A DNA stretch of 64,000 bases from Nitzschia sp. DOCU1 (Eukaryota > Bacillariophyta > Bacillariophyceae > Bacillariales > Bacillariaceae): the NCBI GenBank assembly GCA_951394045.1, contig OX595992.1, positions 2,356,001-2,420,000 on the forward strand, read 5' to 3'. A program made the position numbers and the translations under genes. The notes beneath the pieces were generated by a model, which was not told the origin of the DNA, did no database searches, and saw only the letters and a list, made by a program, of their open reading frames with translations. Positions 20,539-31,199 of the stretch are shown in pieces (position 1 is the stretch's first letter; each line of letters starts with the position of its first letter).

Positions 20539-23277
20539 CTACTTTTTCGTTTTGGCGGAGGCTGCAAACCGGGCTGTACTCAAAGGCATGTTTTGCTCCT
20601 TTCCCATACTCAAAATACAAGACATCCAAACCTTGTTATTACCGCCGTCCGGTAATGTAGACGATATTGTTGAATAAGCGTCATTGGTAATGGGAATGGC
20701 AACCACCAGAGTAGTAGTGGGAGTAGGTTCCGAACTGGTAGTAGTAGACATTTCGCCTGCTGGTAGAGTCTCTGCAGACTCGGAAAGAGCATCCACAACG
20801 TGCTCGACGGTAGTCATTCGGACGCTCTTGTCCAGCCAACCAAGATCTTGTAATTCCATCTTGACTTTCTTGGCATCTTTGGGGTGTACATAGACCACCT
20901 TGCTCCAAACGACTGGATTCGTACTGCCATTATTATCGTCATGTGATGGCAGTGCGGATGATGATGTCGACGACGCCGCGGCATTCTGTGTACCACGAAG
21001 CTTCGCGTTGTTCTTGTTGTCCTTTGAATCTTTGTTTTCATTCTCGTCGTCGTTTGTTGCTTGCAGTGAAATTTGCAGACGATACGAAGAAGCAAATGTA
21101 TCTCCAAAGGCAAACGCACTCACACCTCCACCAATCAAGGCGAATTCGGAGTCCGAGAGTGGCACGCAAGAGTGATGCACAAGACTTGCAAAATCCAAAT
21201 CACTACCAGCAGTAGTAGTGGTCGTGTCGTGTGTCGATGCTTTCCATGACAATGGAATCTTTGTGAGACCACTGGCTTGCACAGCGTGCAGTTCTAGTGG
21301 TTCCCGTAGCTGTTCTGTCGTGGTGACCCCACCTGCAACGACAAACAGTTGGCCACCGAAAAGGGCAGAAACGCTAGCGCCAAACCATGATCTTTCTACC
21401 GCTGGAACCAAAGAGGCCGGTCCCATCCATGCTAGAGTGCGCAACGAAAGAGGTCCATCCTCTTGCCGTTGATATTCCGTAGGACCGATATGACAAGACC
21501 AAACAAACGAGTCATCACGATGCATTGGTGGCGACTCTGAAAACAAGAGCAATGGATTCGACTGTGTGGTGCTAGCTTGTAGGCCCCCCATTACCATAAC
21601 CGTATCAAACGACGTCGTCGTGGTTGGAGCGGCAGGCTCACCTTGGGGGATATTGCGAGAGCCCTTGCGCGTTCCAACAGTTGTCACGGCAGCATGCATA
21701 CGACCGCCTTGGAGTTTGATATCTTCCAGTTGCTCCCACAAAAACCCAATACCTTCCTTATAATGAAGAAGGTAAACATGTTCCAAGACGGGTAAAGCGT
21801 CCAAAGGCGAAGCCGTATTAGTACTAGAAATCATTCCATCATGGCCGCAGCTTCCCCCGCCGACCAATACCAGTCGATTGTCCGACAAGGCTACCAAGGA
21901 ATGACCCCATCGAGGAGCTGGGCAAACATCTTTCAACTGCAGGCTTGCTAGTTGATGAGTCGCGGGATGAAAGAGATATAGCGTGGCAGGGTCTAGCGGT
22001 TTGGTAGGGCTCGCCCGTCCACCCCACAACACCACCCAGTCGGCGATTGGTGCAGCGGCCAAACCTTGACATGCCACTGGCAACGCTGTTAGAGGCGTAA
22101 GGTTGGAGAGACCCTTCCAACAAGATGTAGTAGTAGGTGATGTAATAGAAACTTGTTCCCATGCTGTAGTAGGTGAAGAGGAGGAATGTGGCTGGGCAGT
22201 TCGGGGTATTTGTAGTTGATAGATCGAGCATGTTCGTTGGGAAGGAGTTGCTTCTGACGACCCGGGTCCCTTTCCAAACCCCCCAAATGTATAAATCTTA
22301 TGGAAAGACGCCTTGTCATTATTCTCTCCCAGAACGGCCACTGTCGCTGCAGTCCATAGTCTCAATGGTGAAAGGCTGGATACCAACCTGACCTGTGGCT
22401 GCAACGCGAGTCGAAACCATTTTTTCTCAATAGCTTGATACAGTCGTTCCATGTGTTTCCAATTCAACGTCAATCGTTGATTGCACTCGTGTACCATGGC
22501 ACGAATAAATTCGGGCGTCGGACAGAGGCAATTTTGTTGTTGAGGTAATAGAGGCATACCCAAGGCCAAGGAATGACTACGAATCGCCACCGTCACGCGT
22601 TTGGGCGTCACTACCAAACCCGACTCTCGAAATCCACATTCCAACGCCAACTGCAACAAGGCTTGACCTGCCTCGAGGGATCGAGCCGCAATGTGCAAGA
22701 GCATGGGCTCCAATTTCAACGTCCATGGTCGTAGGATGGTATTGGGCGCTAATTGTAGTTCGTCCATTGCCGTCTTGGTAAATATGGCATGTACCATAGT
22801 TTCGGGATCCAAATGCTCATGAGAGACCACCACCCACCTGCCTCGGCCTTTGCCACTCGCCTCTGTAAAGGGTGCTAAAGTAGCTGCATCCGCCCCGTCA
22901 TACAGGATATCGTTGGACAAAATAGTCTCGGATTCTTGGACTCTGATATGTTGTTGTTGTTCGTTTGGATCAAATAGGGAGATTCGTCCGGAACACGACG
23001 ATAGAGTGCAAATGGCAGAGTGGTGATTGATCAAGTCCACTAGAGCTTGGATGGGAGCATCGACACTTCCCTTCGGTGACTTGTCTTGAAAATTGCTGGT
23101 AGACTGGACCCCATGACCTGCAGATGCTGGATGAGCTGATGGCGAAGAATAGAGAGTTTCCCAGGTCTTGCGTTGTAGTTCGTCAAAATAGGGTAGGATA
23201 ACCTCGCTGCTGGTACGAGTGGGATCCGATTTTTGAGACGACGGGAGGCAGGGCTGCAACCATTGTAACGGCAACAT
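20539..23277 (-). CDS. tRNA wybutosine-synthesis fusion: TYW3 domain plus kelch repeats
   Basis: 912 residues from ATG 23277. Residues about 25-255 match TYW3, an AdoMet-dependent enzyme acting on the tricyclic base at position 37 of tRNA-Phe. The matches are IPxxFDELQRKTWETLYSS-type start, ICTLSSCSGRISLF, GRWVVVSHEHLDPE, LKLEPMLLHIAARSLEAGQ and VTVAIRSHSLALGMPL. Residues about 320-760 hold repeated kelch-like blades (YTFGGFGKGPG, VVLWGGRASP, LVLVGGGSCG, VMVMGGLQAS, FVVAGGV, FALIGGGVSAF), the propeller seen in TYW4-type proteins. The last ~110 residues include VYVHPKDAKKVKMELQDLGWLDKSVRM, which resembles the start of a TYW2 domain, but no methyltransferase core follows. Plants have a TYW3-kelch-TYW2 order, so this may be a shortened version. 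It acts in the cytosol. Confidence 0.85.
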   Translation of the reverse strand: MLPLQWLQPCLPSSQKSDPTRTSSEVILPYFDELQRKTWETLYSSPSAHPASAGHGVQSTSNFQDKSPKGSVDAPIQALVDLINHHSAICTLSSCSGRISLFDPNEQQQHIRVQESETILSNDILYDGADAATLAPFTEASGKGRGRWVVVSHEHLDPETMVHAIFTKTAMDELQLAPNTILRPWTLKLEPMLLHIAARSLEAGQALLQLALECGFRESGLVVTPKRVTVAIRSHSLALGMPLLPQQQNCLCPTPEFIRAMVHECNQRLTLNWKHMERLYQAIEKKWFRLALQPQVRLVSSLSPLRLWTAATVAVLGENNDKASFHKIYTFGGFGKGPGSSEATPSQRTCSIYQLQIPRTAQPHSSSSPTTAWEQVSITSPTTTSCWKGLSNLTPLTALPVACQGLAAAPIADWVVLWGGRASPTKPLDPATLYLFHPATHQLASLQLKDVCPAPRWGHSLVALSDNRLVLVGGGSCGHDGMISSTNTASPLDALPVLEHVYLLHYKEGIGFLWEQLEDIKLQGGRMHAAVTTVGTRKGSRNIPQGEPAAPTTTTSFDTVMVMGGLQASTTQSNPLLLFSESPPMHRDDSFVWSCHIGPTEYQRQEDGPLSLRTLAWMGPASLVPAVERSWFGASVSALFGGQLFVVAGGVTTTEQLREPLELHAVQASGLTKIPLSWKASTHDTTTTTAGSDLDFASLVHHSCVPLSDSEFALIGGGVSAFAFGDTFASSYRLQISLQATNDDENENKDSKDNKNNAKLRGTQNAAASSTSSSALPSHDDNNGSTNPVVWSKVVYVHPKDAKKVKMELQDLGWLDKSVRMTTVEHVVDALSESAETLPAGEMSTTTSSEPTPTTTLVVAIPITNDAYSTISSTLPDGGNNKVWMSCILSMGKEQNMPLSTARFAASAKTKK

Positions 23278-23776
23278 TCCCGCGTATATTACTTATTTTG
23301 GCAACGAATGCACTTGCTCTGCTTCATGGGACAGAGGCACTGGTGTCATGGTAAGGGAGGTATGAAAAAGTTAGCATGTAGCTAGACAAAGAGAAGTGCA
23401 ATGTTCGTGCCTCATCTTAATATCTCAAGCTTTCTACTTGCACGACGGCAACGGGATCGGTTGGTGGCAAATTCTGGGTGGGAAGATCCTACGGGCGAAG
23501 GGTAGACGGCGAACTATTTTTGAAGTCGAATTTGTCAATCTAAGGCCTTTCGCATTCCTGCGCCGGCCGGCCGGGCAGGAAAGCCACGTGGAGGCAAACC
23601 ATGAGGCCTATGCTCATCTCTGCGTACTGGTACTAAAAGCTGACGAAGACGCGTTCGAGAGAGCGAGGAGCGATCGGACGATGCTCTCTCTAGAGGTAGT
23701 GGTGAATGGTTGTTGTAGCTGGTTTGATAGTAAACACAAGTCTATTGGAAGCCACAACACAACCATCAACAGCACC
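23278..23776. other. Divergent promoter region
   Basis: About 500 bp between the divergent TYW fusion and DUF952 genes. The DUF952 frame stays open upstream to 23396 but gives no conserved residues, so the segment is taken as 5' non-coding. Confidence 0.45.
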
Positions 23777-24223
23777 ATGTCGTCGTTTACTCCATATCAG
23801 TTGTTGGATCGGCCCATGTACCACCTCTGTGTCAAAGAGGAGTGGCAAGCGGCAGTCGATTCACAAAAGGCCTATTTCCCACCCACCTTTGAGCAAGACA
23901 AGCGCAAAACGCATGCGAGCATGCATTCCGACAAGTTAGTAGATACGGCAAACTTTTTCTACAAGAGTAGTCCTCCGCCGGTCGAATGGATTTGTATCGA
24001 ATTGGACCCCAAGTGTCTCCGAGAAACGGTGGGCATTGTCACTCTGGTGGAAGCTCCCGAGCCAGTGGGAGATCAGGCTGCCGAGACGAATTCGACGATC
24101 CGCTATCCGCATATTTACGGTGGACTTCCGACGGCGGTACCGGGAGTTGTAACAAACACGTTTCCTATTAGCCGTGATCCCAACGATGGGACTTTTCTTG
24201 CCATTCCTGGTTTGTTTCCTTAG
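23777..24223 (+). CDS. DUF952 family protein
   Basis: 148 residues from the internal ATG at 23777 (CAGCACCATGTCG). Upstream sequence in the same frame is not conserved. It matches the bacterial and eukaryotic DUF952 family by its ordered features: MYHLCVKEEWQAAV at the start, HASMHSDKLVDTANFFY in the middle, WICIELDPKCL, then YPHIYGGLPTAVPGVV and a final DGTFLAIP. DUF952 proteins are small cytosolic proteins with an ADP-ribosyltransferase-like fold and no firmly established function. There is no signal peptide. The length is slightly above the usual 110-120 residues because of a short N-terminal extension. The family assignment is by recognition of motifs. Confidence 0.85.
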   Translation: MSSFTPYQLLDRPMYHLCVKEEWQAAVDSQKAYFPPTFEQDKRKTHASMHSDKLVDTANFFYKSSPPPVEWICIELDPKCLRETVGIVTLVEAPEPVGDQAAETNSTIRYPHIYGGLPTAVPGVVTNTFPISRDPNDGTFLAIPGLFP

Positions 24224-24512
24224 ATGGCAATTTTGTCACGATGGTTTCGCATTTTTGTCACGATGGTTTCGCATTTTTGTCACAAAGGCCTTTTCGTCAC
24301 AGTTTACGGTGTGAATGGAGCTAGGGCAAATGCCGGATAATTTTCGGTTCGCATTTTGGGCAAGACCATTGCCTCACAATTTGATGGATTGGGAGTGCAA
24401 CTCCGCACCCCACTACCACCAACCCAAACCTTGTGGCCTTTGATTGACTGGTAGTAGTGAGGCAGTAGAAGTGCCTGCGAACGTTTGGGACGAAAAGCCA
24501 GCGTGTTCCACC
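24224..24512. other. Spacer with 22-bp tandem repeats
   Basis: 289 bp just downstream of the DUF952 stop. It begins with the 22-bp repeat described separately; the rest shows nothing recognisable. Confidence 0.45.
24229..24300. repeat. 22-bp tandem repeat, about three copies
   Basis: The unit ATTTTTGTCACGATGGTTTCGC occurs at 24229-24250 (first T missing) and 24251-24272. A third copy starts at 24273 and diverges after TTTTTGTCAC, followed by a further TTTTCGTCACAG. It lies in the presumed 3' UTR of the DUF952 gene. Confidence 0.85.
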
Positions 24513-24809
24513 ATGGCATATGGATTCGACCCTTCCTTTTCTCAGGGAGAAGGAAGCACCACCGAGACTAATGTTTATTGCGTCCGGGAACGCCAATGGA
24601 TGTACCTAGGCCCAATTGCAGCCGCGCCTCTCGCTCACATTGGAGTCACCCTGTATAGGAGCGCCAAGACCCCGCTGCAAAAGCAATTGGTACTAGGCGG
24701 CGTAGTTGGGTCTACAGTCTTGGCGGTAGGGATGCGGTTGCTTCTCATGGTGCATGCAGGTTATCCAGGGGGCCCAACACGGAAATGGCCGAACGAGAAC
24801 GATGGGTAA
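24513..24809 (+). CDS. Small putative two-helix membrane protein
   Basis: 98 residues from the ATG at 24513 in a strong CCACCATGG context; the wider frame opens at a TTG further upstream. A hydrophilic Ser/Thr/Gly start (MAYGFDPSFSQGEGSTTET) is followed by two hydrophobic segments, YLGPIAAAPLAHIGVTLY and LVLGGVVGSTVLAVGMRLLLMV, joined by a basic SAKTPLQKQ loop. It ends in a short polar tail. I do not recognise the family. The small size and hairpin shape would fit an organelle or ER membrane protein. Support is the start context and hydrophobic pattern only. Confidence 0.5.
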   Translation: MAYGFDPSFSQGEGSTTETNVYCVRERQWMYLGPIAAAPLAHIGVTLYRSAKTPLQKQLVLGGVVGSTVLAVGMRLLLMVHAGYPGGPTRKWPNENDG

Positions 24810-25084
24810 CCGGTACCCAAAAGCGTCAGATGGAAAACGCCTCTGTTCTGGAGATTGCGAAGGGTGCTGCAAGGGGATTTGGATAGGTTAATACACGCAG
24901 CTACTAATAGTATAAAGAATAGCGAGAATAGATGCTAGCCTTGGGGTATTGCTGCTTCTCACTTCACCGCGAGAGGCGCTATGAACTACGACTACTCCGA
25001 GGTCAAGAAGCACCCTATACTAGGTTTGAACTATATCAATGCTGTACAAAAGCAGCTTTAGAGCGTTATATGCTATGAGAGTGT
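24810..25084. other. Convergent 3' spacer
   Basis: 275 bp, no features recognised. Confidence 0.35.
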
Positions 25085-25828
25085 TCATAGCTGCATATTG
25101 GCCTGATCTTCAATGCAAGACAGTTCCAGTGCAGATGTCAAAAGCGAAACCGTAGATTGTCTACGATCACCTTGCCCTGCTGGGTGGAAAATCGGAGGCG
25201 TGATGCCGAGCTCTTGGTTAGCTCGCCTCAAAACGTCGAGTTGCGCCGCACGTTGGGCACCAAACGTGATGGGCATGCGATTGGAGGAAGATCCAAGGAG
25301 CTTGGCCGCCATCATGGCCCGGGAAGACGAAGACAGCAGGTCTTTGCCAGAACATGATGATGAGACGTCGCTAGGTGACCTCGTGGGCGATGACGAGGAA
25401 AGCAGAGACGACGAGGAGTGTGAGCTGCAATCGTCATGTAGCGATGACGACATGCTCTTAACCAACGATGTTTGCCACTCGGGGGGCAAGTCAACTTTGA
25501 AAGAACTCGCTCCTCCTCGAAGCATGAACGATGTCTTGCTTCCTCGGCGCATATATCGGCGGCGCTTATCAGCAGACTGGAGGAAGACTTCCGAGTTGGA
25601 AGTTGGCGTTGTTGTGTCTTCATAATCATAAGATGATGCGCCCTTGTCCACTATCACCACAATCGAAGACGTCTTGCCTTTGCCAATCGAGGAAAGGGAG
25701 CTCCTTCGTGCCCGCGTAACAGAAACGGCACTGGAGGAGCATCCCTCCTGCAGAGAGCTCCTCCTAGCAACGGGACAGTTTCCCGAAAGAAGGATATTCT
25801 GAGAAGAAGAGGGAGGAGCGACCGTCAT
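25085..25828 (-). CDS. Ser-rich protein of unknown function
   Basis: 247 residues from ATG 25828. Long Ser runs (HDDCSSHSSSSLLSSSSPTRS) and Arg-Arg-Ser-Ser motifs (ARRSSLQEG, RARRSSLSS) look like phosphorylation targets for basophilic kinases. More ordered islands are ADKRRRYMRRGSKTSFMLRGG, VDLPPEWQTSLVKSMSSS and a C-terminal helix-like stretch (ITFGAQRAAQLDVLRRANQELGI). No domain, signal peptide or membrane helix was seen. Similar RRSS-rich proteins recur in this window at 29835, 36358 and 61554. The ORF has clean start and stop and no competing frame of comparable quality. Confidence 0.6.
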   Translation of the reverse strand: MTVAPPSSSQNILLSGNCPVARRSSLQEGCSSSAVSVTRARRSSLSSIGKGKTSSIVVIVDKGASSYDYEDTTTPTSNSEVFLQSADKRRRYMRRGSKTSFMLRGGASSFKVDLPPEWQTSLVKSMSSSLHDDCSSHSSSSLLSSSSPTRSPSDVSSSCSGKDLLSSSSRAMMAAKLLGSSSNRMPITFGAQRAAQLDVLRRANQELGITPPIFHPAGQGDRRQSTVSLLTSALELSCIEDQANMQL

Positions 25829-26764
25829 TGTAGATTAACAATATGAATGTTGGAAAGCAAGCCAAACGGATAGGATTGGTTTTATGATGTGTGTGATGAC
25901 GGCAACAAGCGTTTGGGCATTTTTTCCGAACTTGGAAAATGTGGGGTCATGTACTATGGTCCTTCTTGCGTTGAACTTTGTACATAAAGGAGAGGTCGGA
26001 AAATGTCTCGCAGACAAATTTTGCTCGGTCATCACGAACAGTGGATCGCCATTCCTCGAAGGTGTTGTTGCAGGGGCTATTGAAGCTAGATCGACAAAAC
26101 CGTATAGTGTGTCGCATTCCTTGGACCAAAGGGCTATCCATACCTGGAAACCTCGGCTTCTGCGTTGGGCCTATTTCGATACCGGTGGAGTGTACTTGAT
26201 GTCTGAAACCGAGCCAACTCACGCGAGATATTTTCTCCTAAAAATGTCGAGGCATATACATGGCAAAGGAATTTTCACATTCCTTTCGAAGGGCCCGAAA
26301 TGTCGTGATCTCTCTAATTCAAGATGAATTCCTGCGCAGTCATTGAACTGACGAAAAGACTTAAGCTTTCCGGCCATCACGACTAATGCATGAAGAACTG
26401 GGCGATTTCCATACTTCATTGGATTTGCATTTGGTTGCGAGTGGGCGGGAAAGAGATAGGATATTTCACATAAACAAACGTTTGGGCAATAATGATAGGA
26501 ATTGCGAATGTTCGACCATCACCACAAACTCCATTCCAAATAAACATCTCATTTCAATTATGCCGCGATTCGATTTCACAGCATTAGACTATGTATAATC
26601 TCAACTTAGTAGAGTACACCTATCAATACCTAGAAGAATCTTTCGAGAAGCGAAATGAAATCTTTGGAAGAGGTCGACGCAAGCGACAACATGTGGGGTC
26701 CAGAACGCATCGACATTATCTCAATATCATCTGTGTGACGATCCATTACAAAGCATCACTAACA
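25829..26764. other. Intergenic DNA and TRAP1 5' region
   Basis: About 940 bp between divergent genes. A 147-codon plus-strand frame at 25884-26327 has several overlapping antisense frames and no known motif. The TRAP1 frame is open from 26591, but the ATG at 26765 starts a good mitochondrial presequence. Confidence 0.45.
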
Positions 26765-29028
26765 ATGACGATACCTACCGGACTACGTGCTGCAGCAGCT
26801 GTTGCTCGTACTCGGGCTTTGGGGGCGCCAACAAGGTGGCGGCCGTTTTCTTCGGTGCTATCTAGTAAGTCGTCCATTCTGACTGGCAACTTCCACCCAA
26901 GCTGCCGCCCTTCGCGTGCCTACCTTTCTTCCGACGCGAGCAGTGATGGATCTTCAAATGCGGGCAAGAAGAAGACTATGGAGTTCCAGGCGGAAACGAA
27001 ACAATTATTGGATATTGTGACAAACTCGCTGTACACAGACAAGGACGTCTTCCTCCGCGAACTCATATCCAACGCCTCGGACGCCCTAGAAAAACTGCGT
27101 CATTTACAAACGACGGGAGCAAATATCATTGATTCCGACAAAAATCTAGAAATCAAAATTACGCTGGACGAAGTGGAATCCAGCATCACCATTCAAGATA
27201 CTGGAGTCGGCATGACCCAAGACGAATTAATCAGCAACCTGGGAACAATTGCACGCTCTGGCAGTAAGAATTTTATCGCGGAATTGCAAAACTCAGTCAA
27301 TTCTGACGGTCTCGATATTGCTAGAGGAATCATTGGAAAATTTGGTGTCGGATTCTATTCTGTCTTTATGGTGGCTAAAGAAGTGCAAGTGATATCCCAG
27401 CCCGCAACCGGGGGACCTGCCACGGTGTGGACTTCCGACGGAACGGGCACGTACGAGATTGCGGAATTGGACGACGACGAAGTCCGCCGAGATCGAGGGA
27501 CAACCATCAAAATATTTCTGGACTCGGACTATTGGCATTTGCTGAGCGAACCCAAGATTGAAGAGATTTTGACCAAATACTCCAACTTTGTTCAATTCCC
27601 TATTTTGTTGAATGGAAAACGCGTCAACACTGTGCAGGCCGTGTGGGGAATGAATCCCAAGGACGTTGACTACGAAACCTACGTTGAGTTCTACAAATAC
27701 ATTGCCCAAGCAGTAGATCACCCGCTGGATATTCTCCATTTCCGCGCGGATGCCCCTTTGGAGGTTAAGGCTTTGTTATTTATTCCCAGCTTTCACTCGG
27801 AAAAATATGGCATGGATCGGATGGAACCAGGCGTGAGCCTGTATTCACGAAGGATTTTGATAGAATCCAAGAGCCCCGATATCGTCCCCGACTGGATGCG
27901 CTTTGTCAAGGGCGTTGTGGATTCAGAGGACTTGCCGCTTGCAATCTCACGCGAGAAACCACAAGATTCTGCTCTGATTCGCAAGTTGCGAAAGGCTTTG
28001 ACCCGAAAGTTTCTGTCACACCTCGAAAAGATGGCAAAGTAAGTGGTACTATGTATATGAATGGCGCAATCAAACGCAGCTTCTTTTCTTACAGTGCGTT
28101 TAACTCTCGCGTCTTCAGGAACGAACCAGAGAAGTATCTGCAAGAATTTTACCGCGAGTACTCATTTTTCCTAAAGGAAGGGGTTTGTCAGGACTATGAT
28201 TTTCAGTCAGCACTGGCCAAATTGTTGCGATTTGAAACGAACAAGAATATGACGCGGGATCTAATCAGCTTGGACGAATATATCAGCAACCTAAGGCCAG
28301 AGCAAAATGAAATCTACTATCTCTGTGCGCCGACTCGCGAGGCTGCTGCTATGAGTCCGTACCTCGAAGCGTTCGAGAACGCCAACTTGGAAGTAATCTT
28401 CGTTTATACAGCAATCGACGACTTTGTCATGGCCAATCTTGGTTCCTACGAAGGTCGGCAACTGGTTAGCGTTGAGAAAGGTGATATAGATCTTTCTAAG
28501 TTCCCAACCAAAGATGACGACAAGGACGACACCGAAAAGAAGCACGACGATTCTCCCGATGACAAGGACCTCAGCGACGTGAAACCTCTAGACGCCACAC
28601 AAGCTATGGAGTTGTGCACATGGATGAAGGTCACCTTGGGAGACAAAAAAGTTGCTTCATGTCGGCCGTCAAGCCGTCTAGTTTCGTCGCCCGCAATCGT
28701 CACTGACAACGAATCGGGAGCAATGAGACGTATGATGCGAATGGTTGATACATCCGATGGCACGCGAGATGGCATGCCATTGCCCAAGCAGAATGTGGAG
28801 ATCAACCCATCACATCCGATCATTGTGGGAATCTACAACATCCGAGATACGGAACCAGTATTGGCCAGGGTTCTAGCAGAACAAGTCTACGACAATTGTC
28901 TTGTCGCCGCCGGCTTGCTAGACGATAGCCGGACGATGCTTCCTCGCTTGAACGATCTTCTCGTTTCCCTTGTAAACGGCGCCCAGCAGAAGGGAAAAGG
29001 TGACGGTAGCAGCGAAGGAAAGCGGTGA
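26765..29028 (+). CDS. TRAP1: Mitochondrial Hsp90 chaperone (TRAP1-like), two exons
   Basis: Join of 26765-28038 and 28119-29028, 727 residues. The 80-nt intron (GTAAGT..CAG) joins ...HLEKMAK to NEPEKYLQEFY, restoring Hsp90 continuity. An Ala/Arg/Ser-rich N-terminus (MTIPTGLRAAAAVARTRALG) looks like a mitochondrial targeting peptide of roughly 60-70 residues. The GHKL ATPase domain shows FLRELISNASDALEKLR, DTGVGM, GTIARSGS and GKFGVGFYS. The middle domain has the ISREKPQ loop (LAISREKPQDSALIRK). The C-terminal dimerisation domain ends without MEEVD, as in TRAP1 and HtpG and unlike cytosolic Hsp90. An acidic insert (KDDDKDDTEKKHDDSPDDKD) lies in the C-terminal half. It folds or holds matrix proteins in an ATP-driven cycle. 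Confidence 0.95.
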
Positions 29029-29834
29029 TCTACTCCCAGTCCATATCGACGCCCAAGTGGAATACTGGAATTGGAATAAGCAAAAGTGTGTAGTAGTCTT
29101 TCCTTGTTATCCGACTGCCTGTTTACTCGCCTCGATGCTCCTAGTAGTCACTGGTCGATCTACTGGGATATGTGTCTTCTACTACTCTATGCTGAAGATA
29201 TTGTAGATAGTTACAGAAATGAAGGGAGCTTCAATGAATCAATAGTAATAGTAGCTTGCACCGATACATAGTTTTTTGGTGCGTTTTTGGTCACCTACTA
29301 CTACCGGTAGTACCACTTTTTTACCGGAAGGTAGTCCATATGGTATTGGACCAGCAGCGCCAATGACTGCTTGCCTGCTACTTCAACTTCAATTCTTTTA
29401 GCGCTAGAACGAGCAGTCTTGAGGCCGTGTACTTTTTGTCACGAGTGGAGGGAATAATAAAATATCAATTCATCCGAGAAAGTCATTGCAAAATGACCGA
29501 CTGCGAACATGATACGCGAAATGACGAAAATGCTATGTTCTTCTCTTTCCTCAATGGAGACATTGCGAAACGCCGTTTTGGTATGGGGAGATAACCGGTG
29601 TTCGCAATGATGTGTATTACATATTGGAGTTCGATGACATTGGAGACGCCATCCGCAATTTTGGATATCTCCGCCCACAATCTTTCGGTTTTCCATCAAA
29701 ATTCTCGCTTCGCCGCTCGTGTGAGACTGTCAATCACATCATACGGAGTGAAGCATCATACAAAACAAGAAACAATCACCTCCTAGTCAAAGAGGACAGT
29801 ACGGAGATACCAGAGGATTAGGAACTGTAAAGAA
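29029..29834. other. Intergenic DNA, no gene seen
   Basis: About 800 bp. It includes CTACTACTACCGGTAGTACC with a TACCGGTA palindrome at 29302-29309. Short frames around 29440-29820 lie on both strands without motifs. Confidence 0.4.
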
Positions 29835-31199
29835 ATGCTGATGACCACGAGAGCGACGAATGGAGCATCCAATGAATCTCTGCCACCATCCATTCCCGCG
29901 CGTCCCTCATCGTACATTGACGAAGACGAAGAGAGCGGTGGCATCCACCATGAGTTCACATTGGTGAGCTCTGAGATAGCAATAACCGGGGTGTCACTGG
30001 TACCAGAGAACCGTCCTCAAAACCAAGAACATGCATCAAGCAAACGAATCCTCGAAGAAGTAAATGTTCAGCGAGCAGTAATGTCGAGCACAGATTTGCT
30101 TCTTGTCAGTCCACACCAAACAAAGGCAGCGTCAACTTTAATGGTTGGGGCATCATCCTCATTTTCGCCATCAGTGCTTCTGTCGCAAAGACGGCAAAAG
30201 CGGCGAAACTCAGCCAGACGGCAACAGCAACAATCGCTTCTACTATGTCCCTTAGCCCCTGGTGCCCCACCAGTCCACTCTTTCCGAAGGAGTAGCTATG
30301 GAACGAAAAGCAGCTGTTCGTCAACCTCCTCGTCTATGGTGACCGACGAGGAAGAGGAGCGTAGCATCAGCACGTTCAAAATGCCGATGCTTGAGTCTTT
30401 TTCTTGCAGTAACGACGATGACGACGCGATGTCCTTCTTGGATGAAAGTTATGCAAGTTTGTATGACGACCATGAACACGACGAGGGAAAGGCTACGATC
30501 GAGGAAGGTGACCATGAGGAAGAGACTAGTAATTCGTCTGCTGCTGTGGAGAACCCCCTTAGTAGTAGTACTACTACTACTCATGGGGGGCGGGCGGACA
30601 ACAGTCGCCCTGCTATTGATGAATTTGAATCAAATGCTCGGCGGGATGCTAGTGGCGGGCCTATAAATCGAGTAAGCAACCGCAGTAATTGTTCTGAAAA
30701 CGGCGAACAGAAACATCAAAGCATTGCTCAAAGGAGCATCCCGAGAGTTATTATTGGTGCTGAGCTTCTTTCAGAGCAAAGAAGGGCACTATCCTCTCCT
30801 GGTAGGCCTAGTAGAGAAAGACCGGTACCTTCCTCCCTTCGAAACATGATTGCTTCGTCTTCCGACCACACGCCGCGACCGCCAGTCCCTACTACTACGT
30901 TGACACCAGCTCACAGCAGCAATGAACTACAACCTGTCCTCAAAACGGCTTCCATAGCAAACATGAATAGAATGAAATCCGACGCACGCTGGAGAAGTTC
31001 ATCCTCGGATCATTCTTCATCTACCGTCCCAATCATGAATCTGAGCAATCATCGTGGGGATCCTCGATGGGCTTCTTCGTTCTCCGACCATTCCGTGTCA
31101 TCTACCGTTACCCGAATCAGCACGAACAATGTGAAGCAGCAGCAGCCGAATCGTGCTACTACTAGTGCCACACCACATTATCGACATTCGCTTGCGTGA
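29835..31199 (+). CDS. Large Ser-rich disordered protein of unknown function
   Basis: 454 residues from ATG 29835. It is dominated by Ser, Arg and acidic residues. Motifs include SYIDEDEESGG, RRQKRRNSARRQQQQSLL, FRRSSYGTKSSCSSTSSSMVTDEEEE and MSFLDESYASLYDD. Near the C-terminus a short duplicated element recurs (ARWRSSSSDHSSSTVP and PRWASSFSDHSVSSTV). There is no signal peptide, membrane helix or known domain. The composition suggests a phosphorylated scaffold or regulatory protein. That is inference from composition only. A TACTAC microsatellite is translated as a Ser/Thr run near residue 240. Confidence 0.6.
   Translation: MLMTTRATNGASNESLPPSIPARPSSYIDEDEESGGIHHEFTLVSSEIAITGVSLVPENRPQNQEHASSKRILEEVNVQRAVMSSTDLLLVSPHQTKAASTLMVGASSSFSPSVLLSQRRQKRRNSARRQQQQSLLLCPLAPGAPPVHSFRRSSYGTKSSCSSTSSSMVTDEEEERSISTFKMPMLESFSCSNDDDDAMSFLDESYASLYDDHEHDEGKATIEEGDHEEETSNSSAAVENPLSSSTTTTHGGRADNSRPAIDEFESNARRDASGGPINRVSNRSNCSENGEQKHQSIAQRSIPRVIIGAELLSEQRRALSSPGRPSRERPVPSSLRNMIASSSDHTPRPPVPTTTLTPAHSSNELQPVLKTASIANMNRMKSDARWRSSSSDHSSSTVPIMNLSNHRGDPRWASSFSDHSVSSTVTRISTNNVKQQQPNRATTSATPHYRHSLA

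Noticed and set aside
24321..24596. 91-codon minus-strand ORF overlapping the small membrane protein
   Set aside because: No motif; the plus-strand frame has a strong start context and hydrophobic pattern.
25884..26327. 147-codon plus-strand ORF upstream of TRAP1
   Set aside because: Equally open antisense frames, no motif, no good start context.
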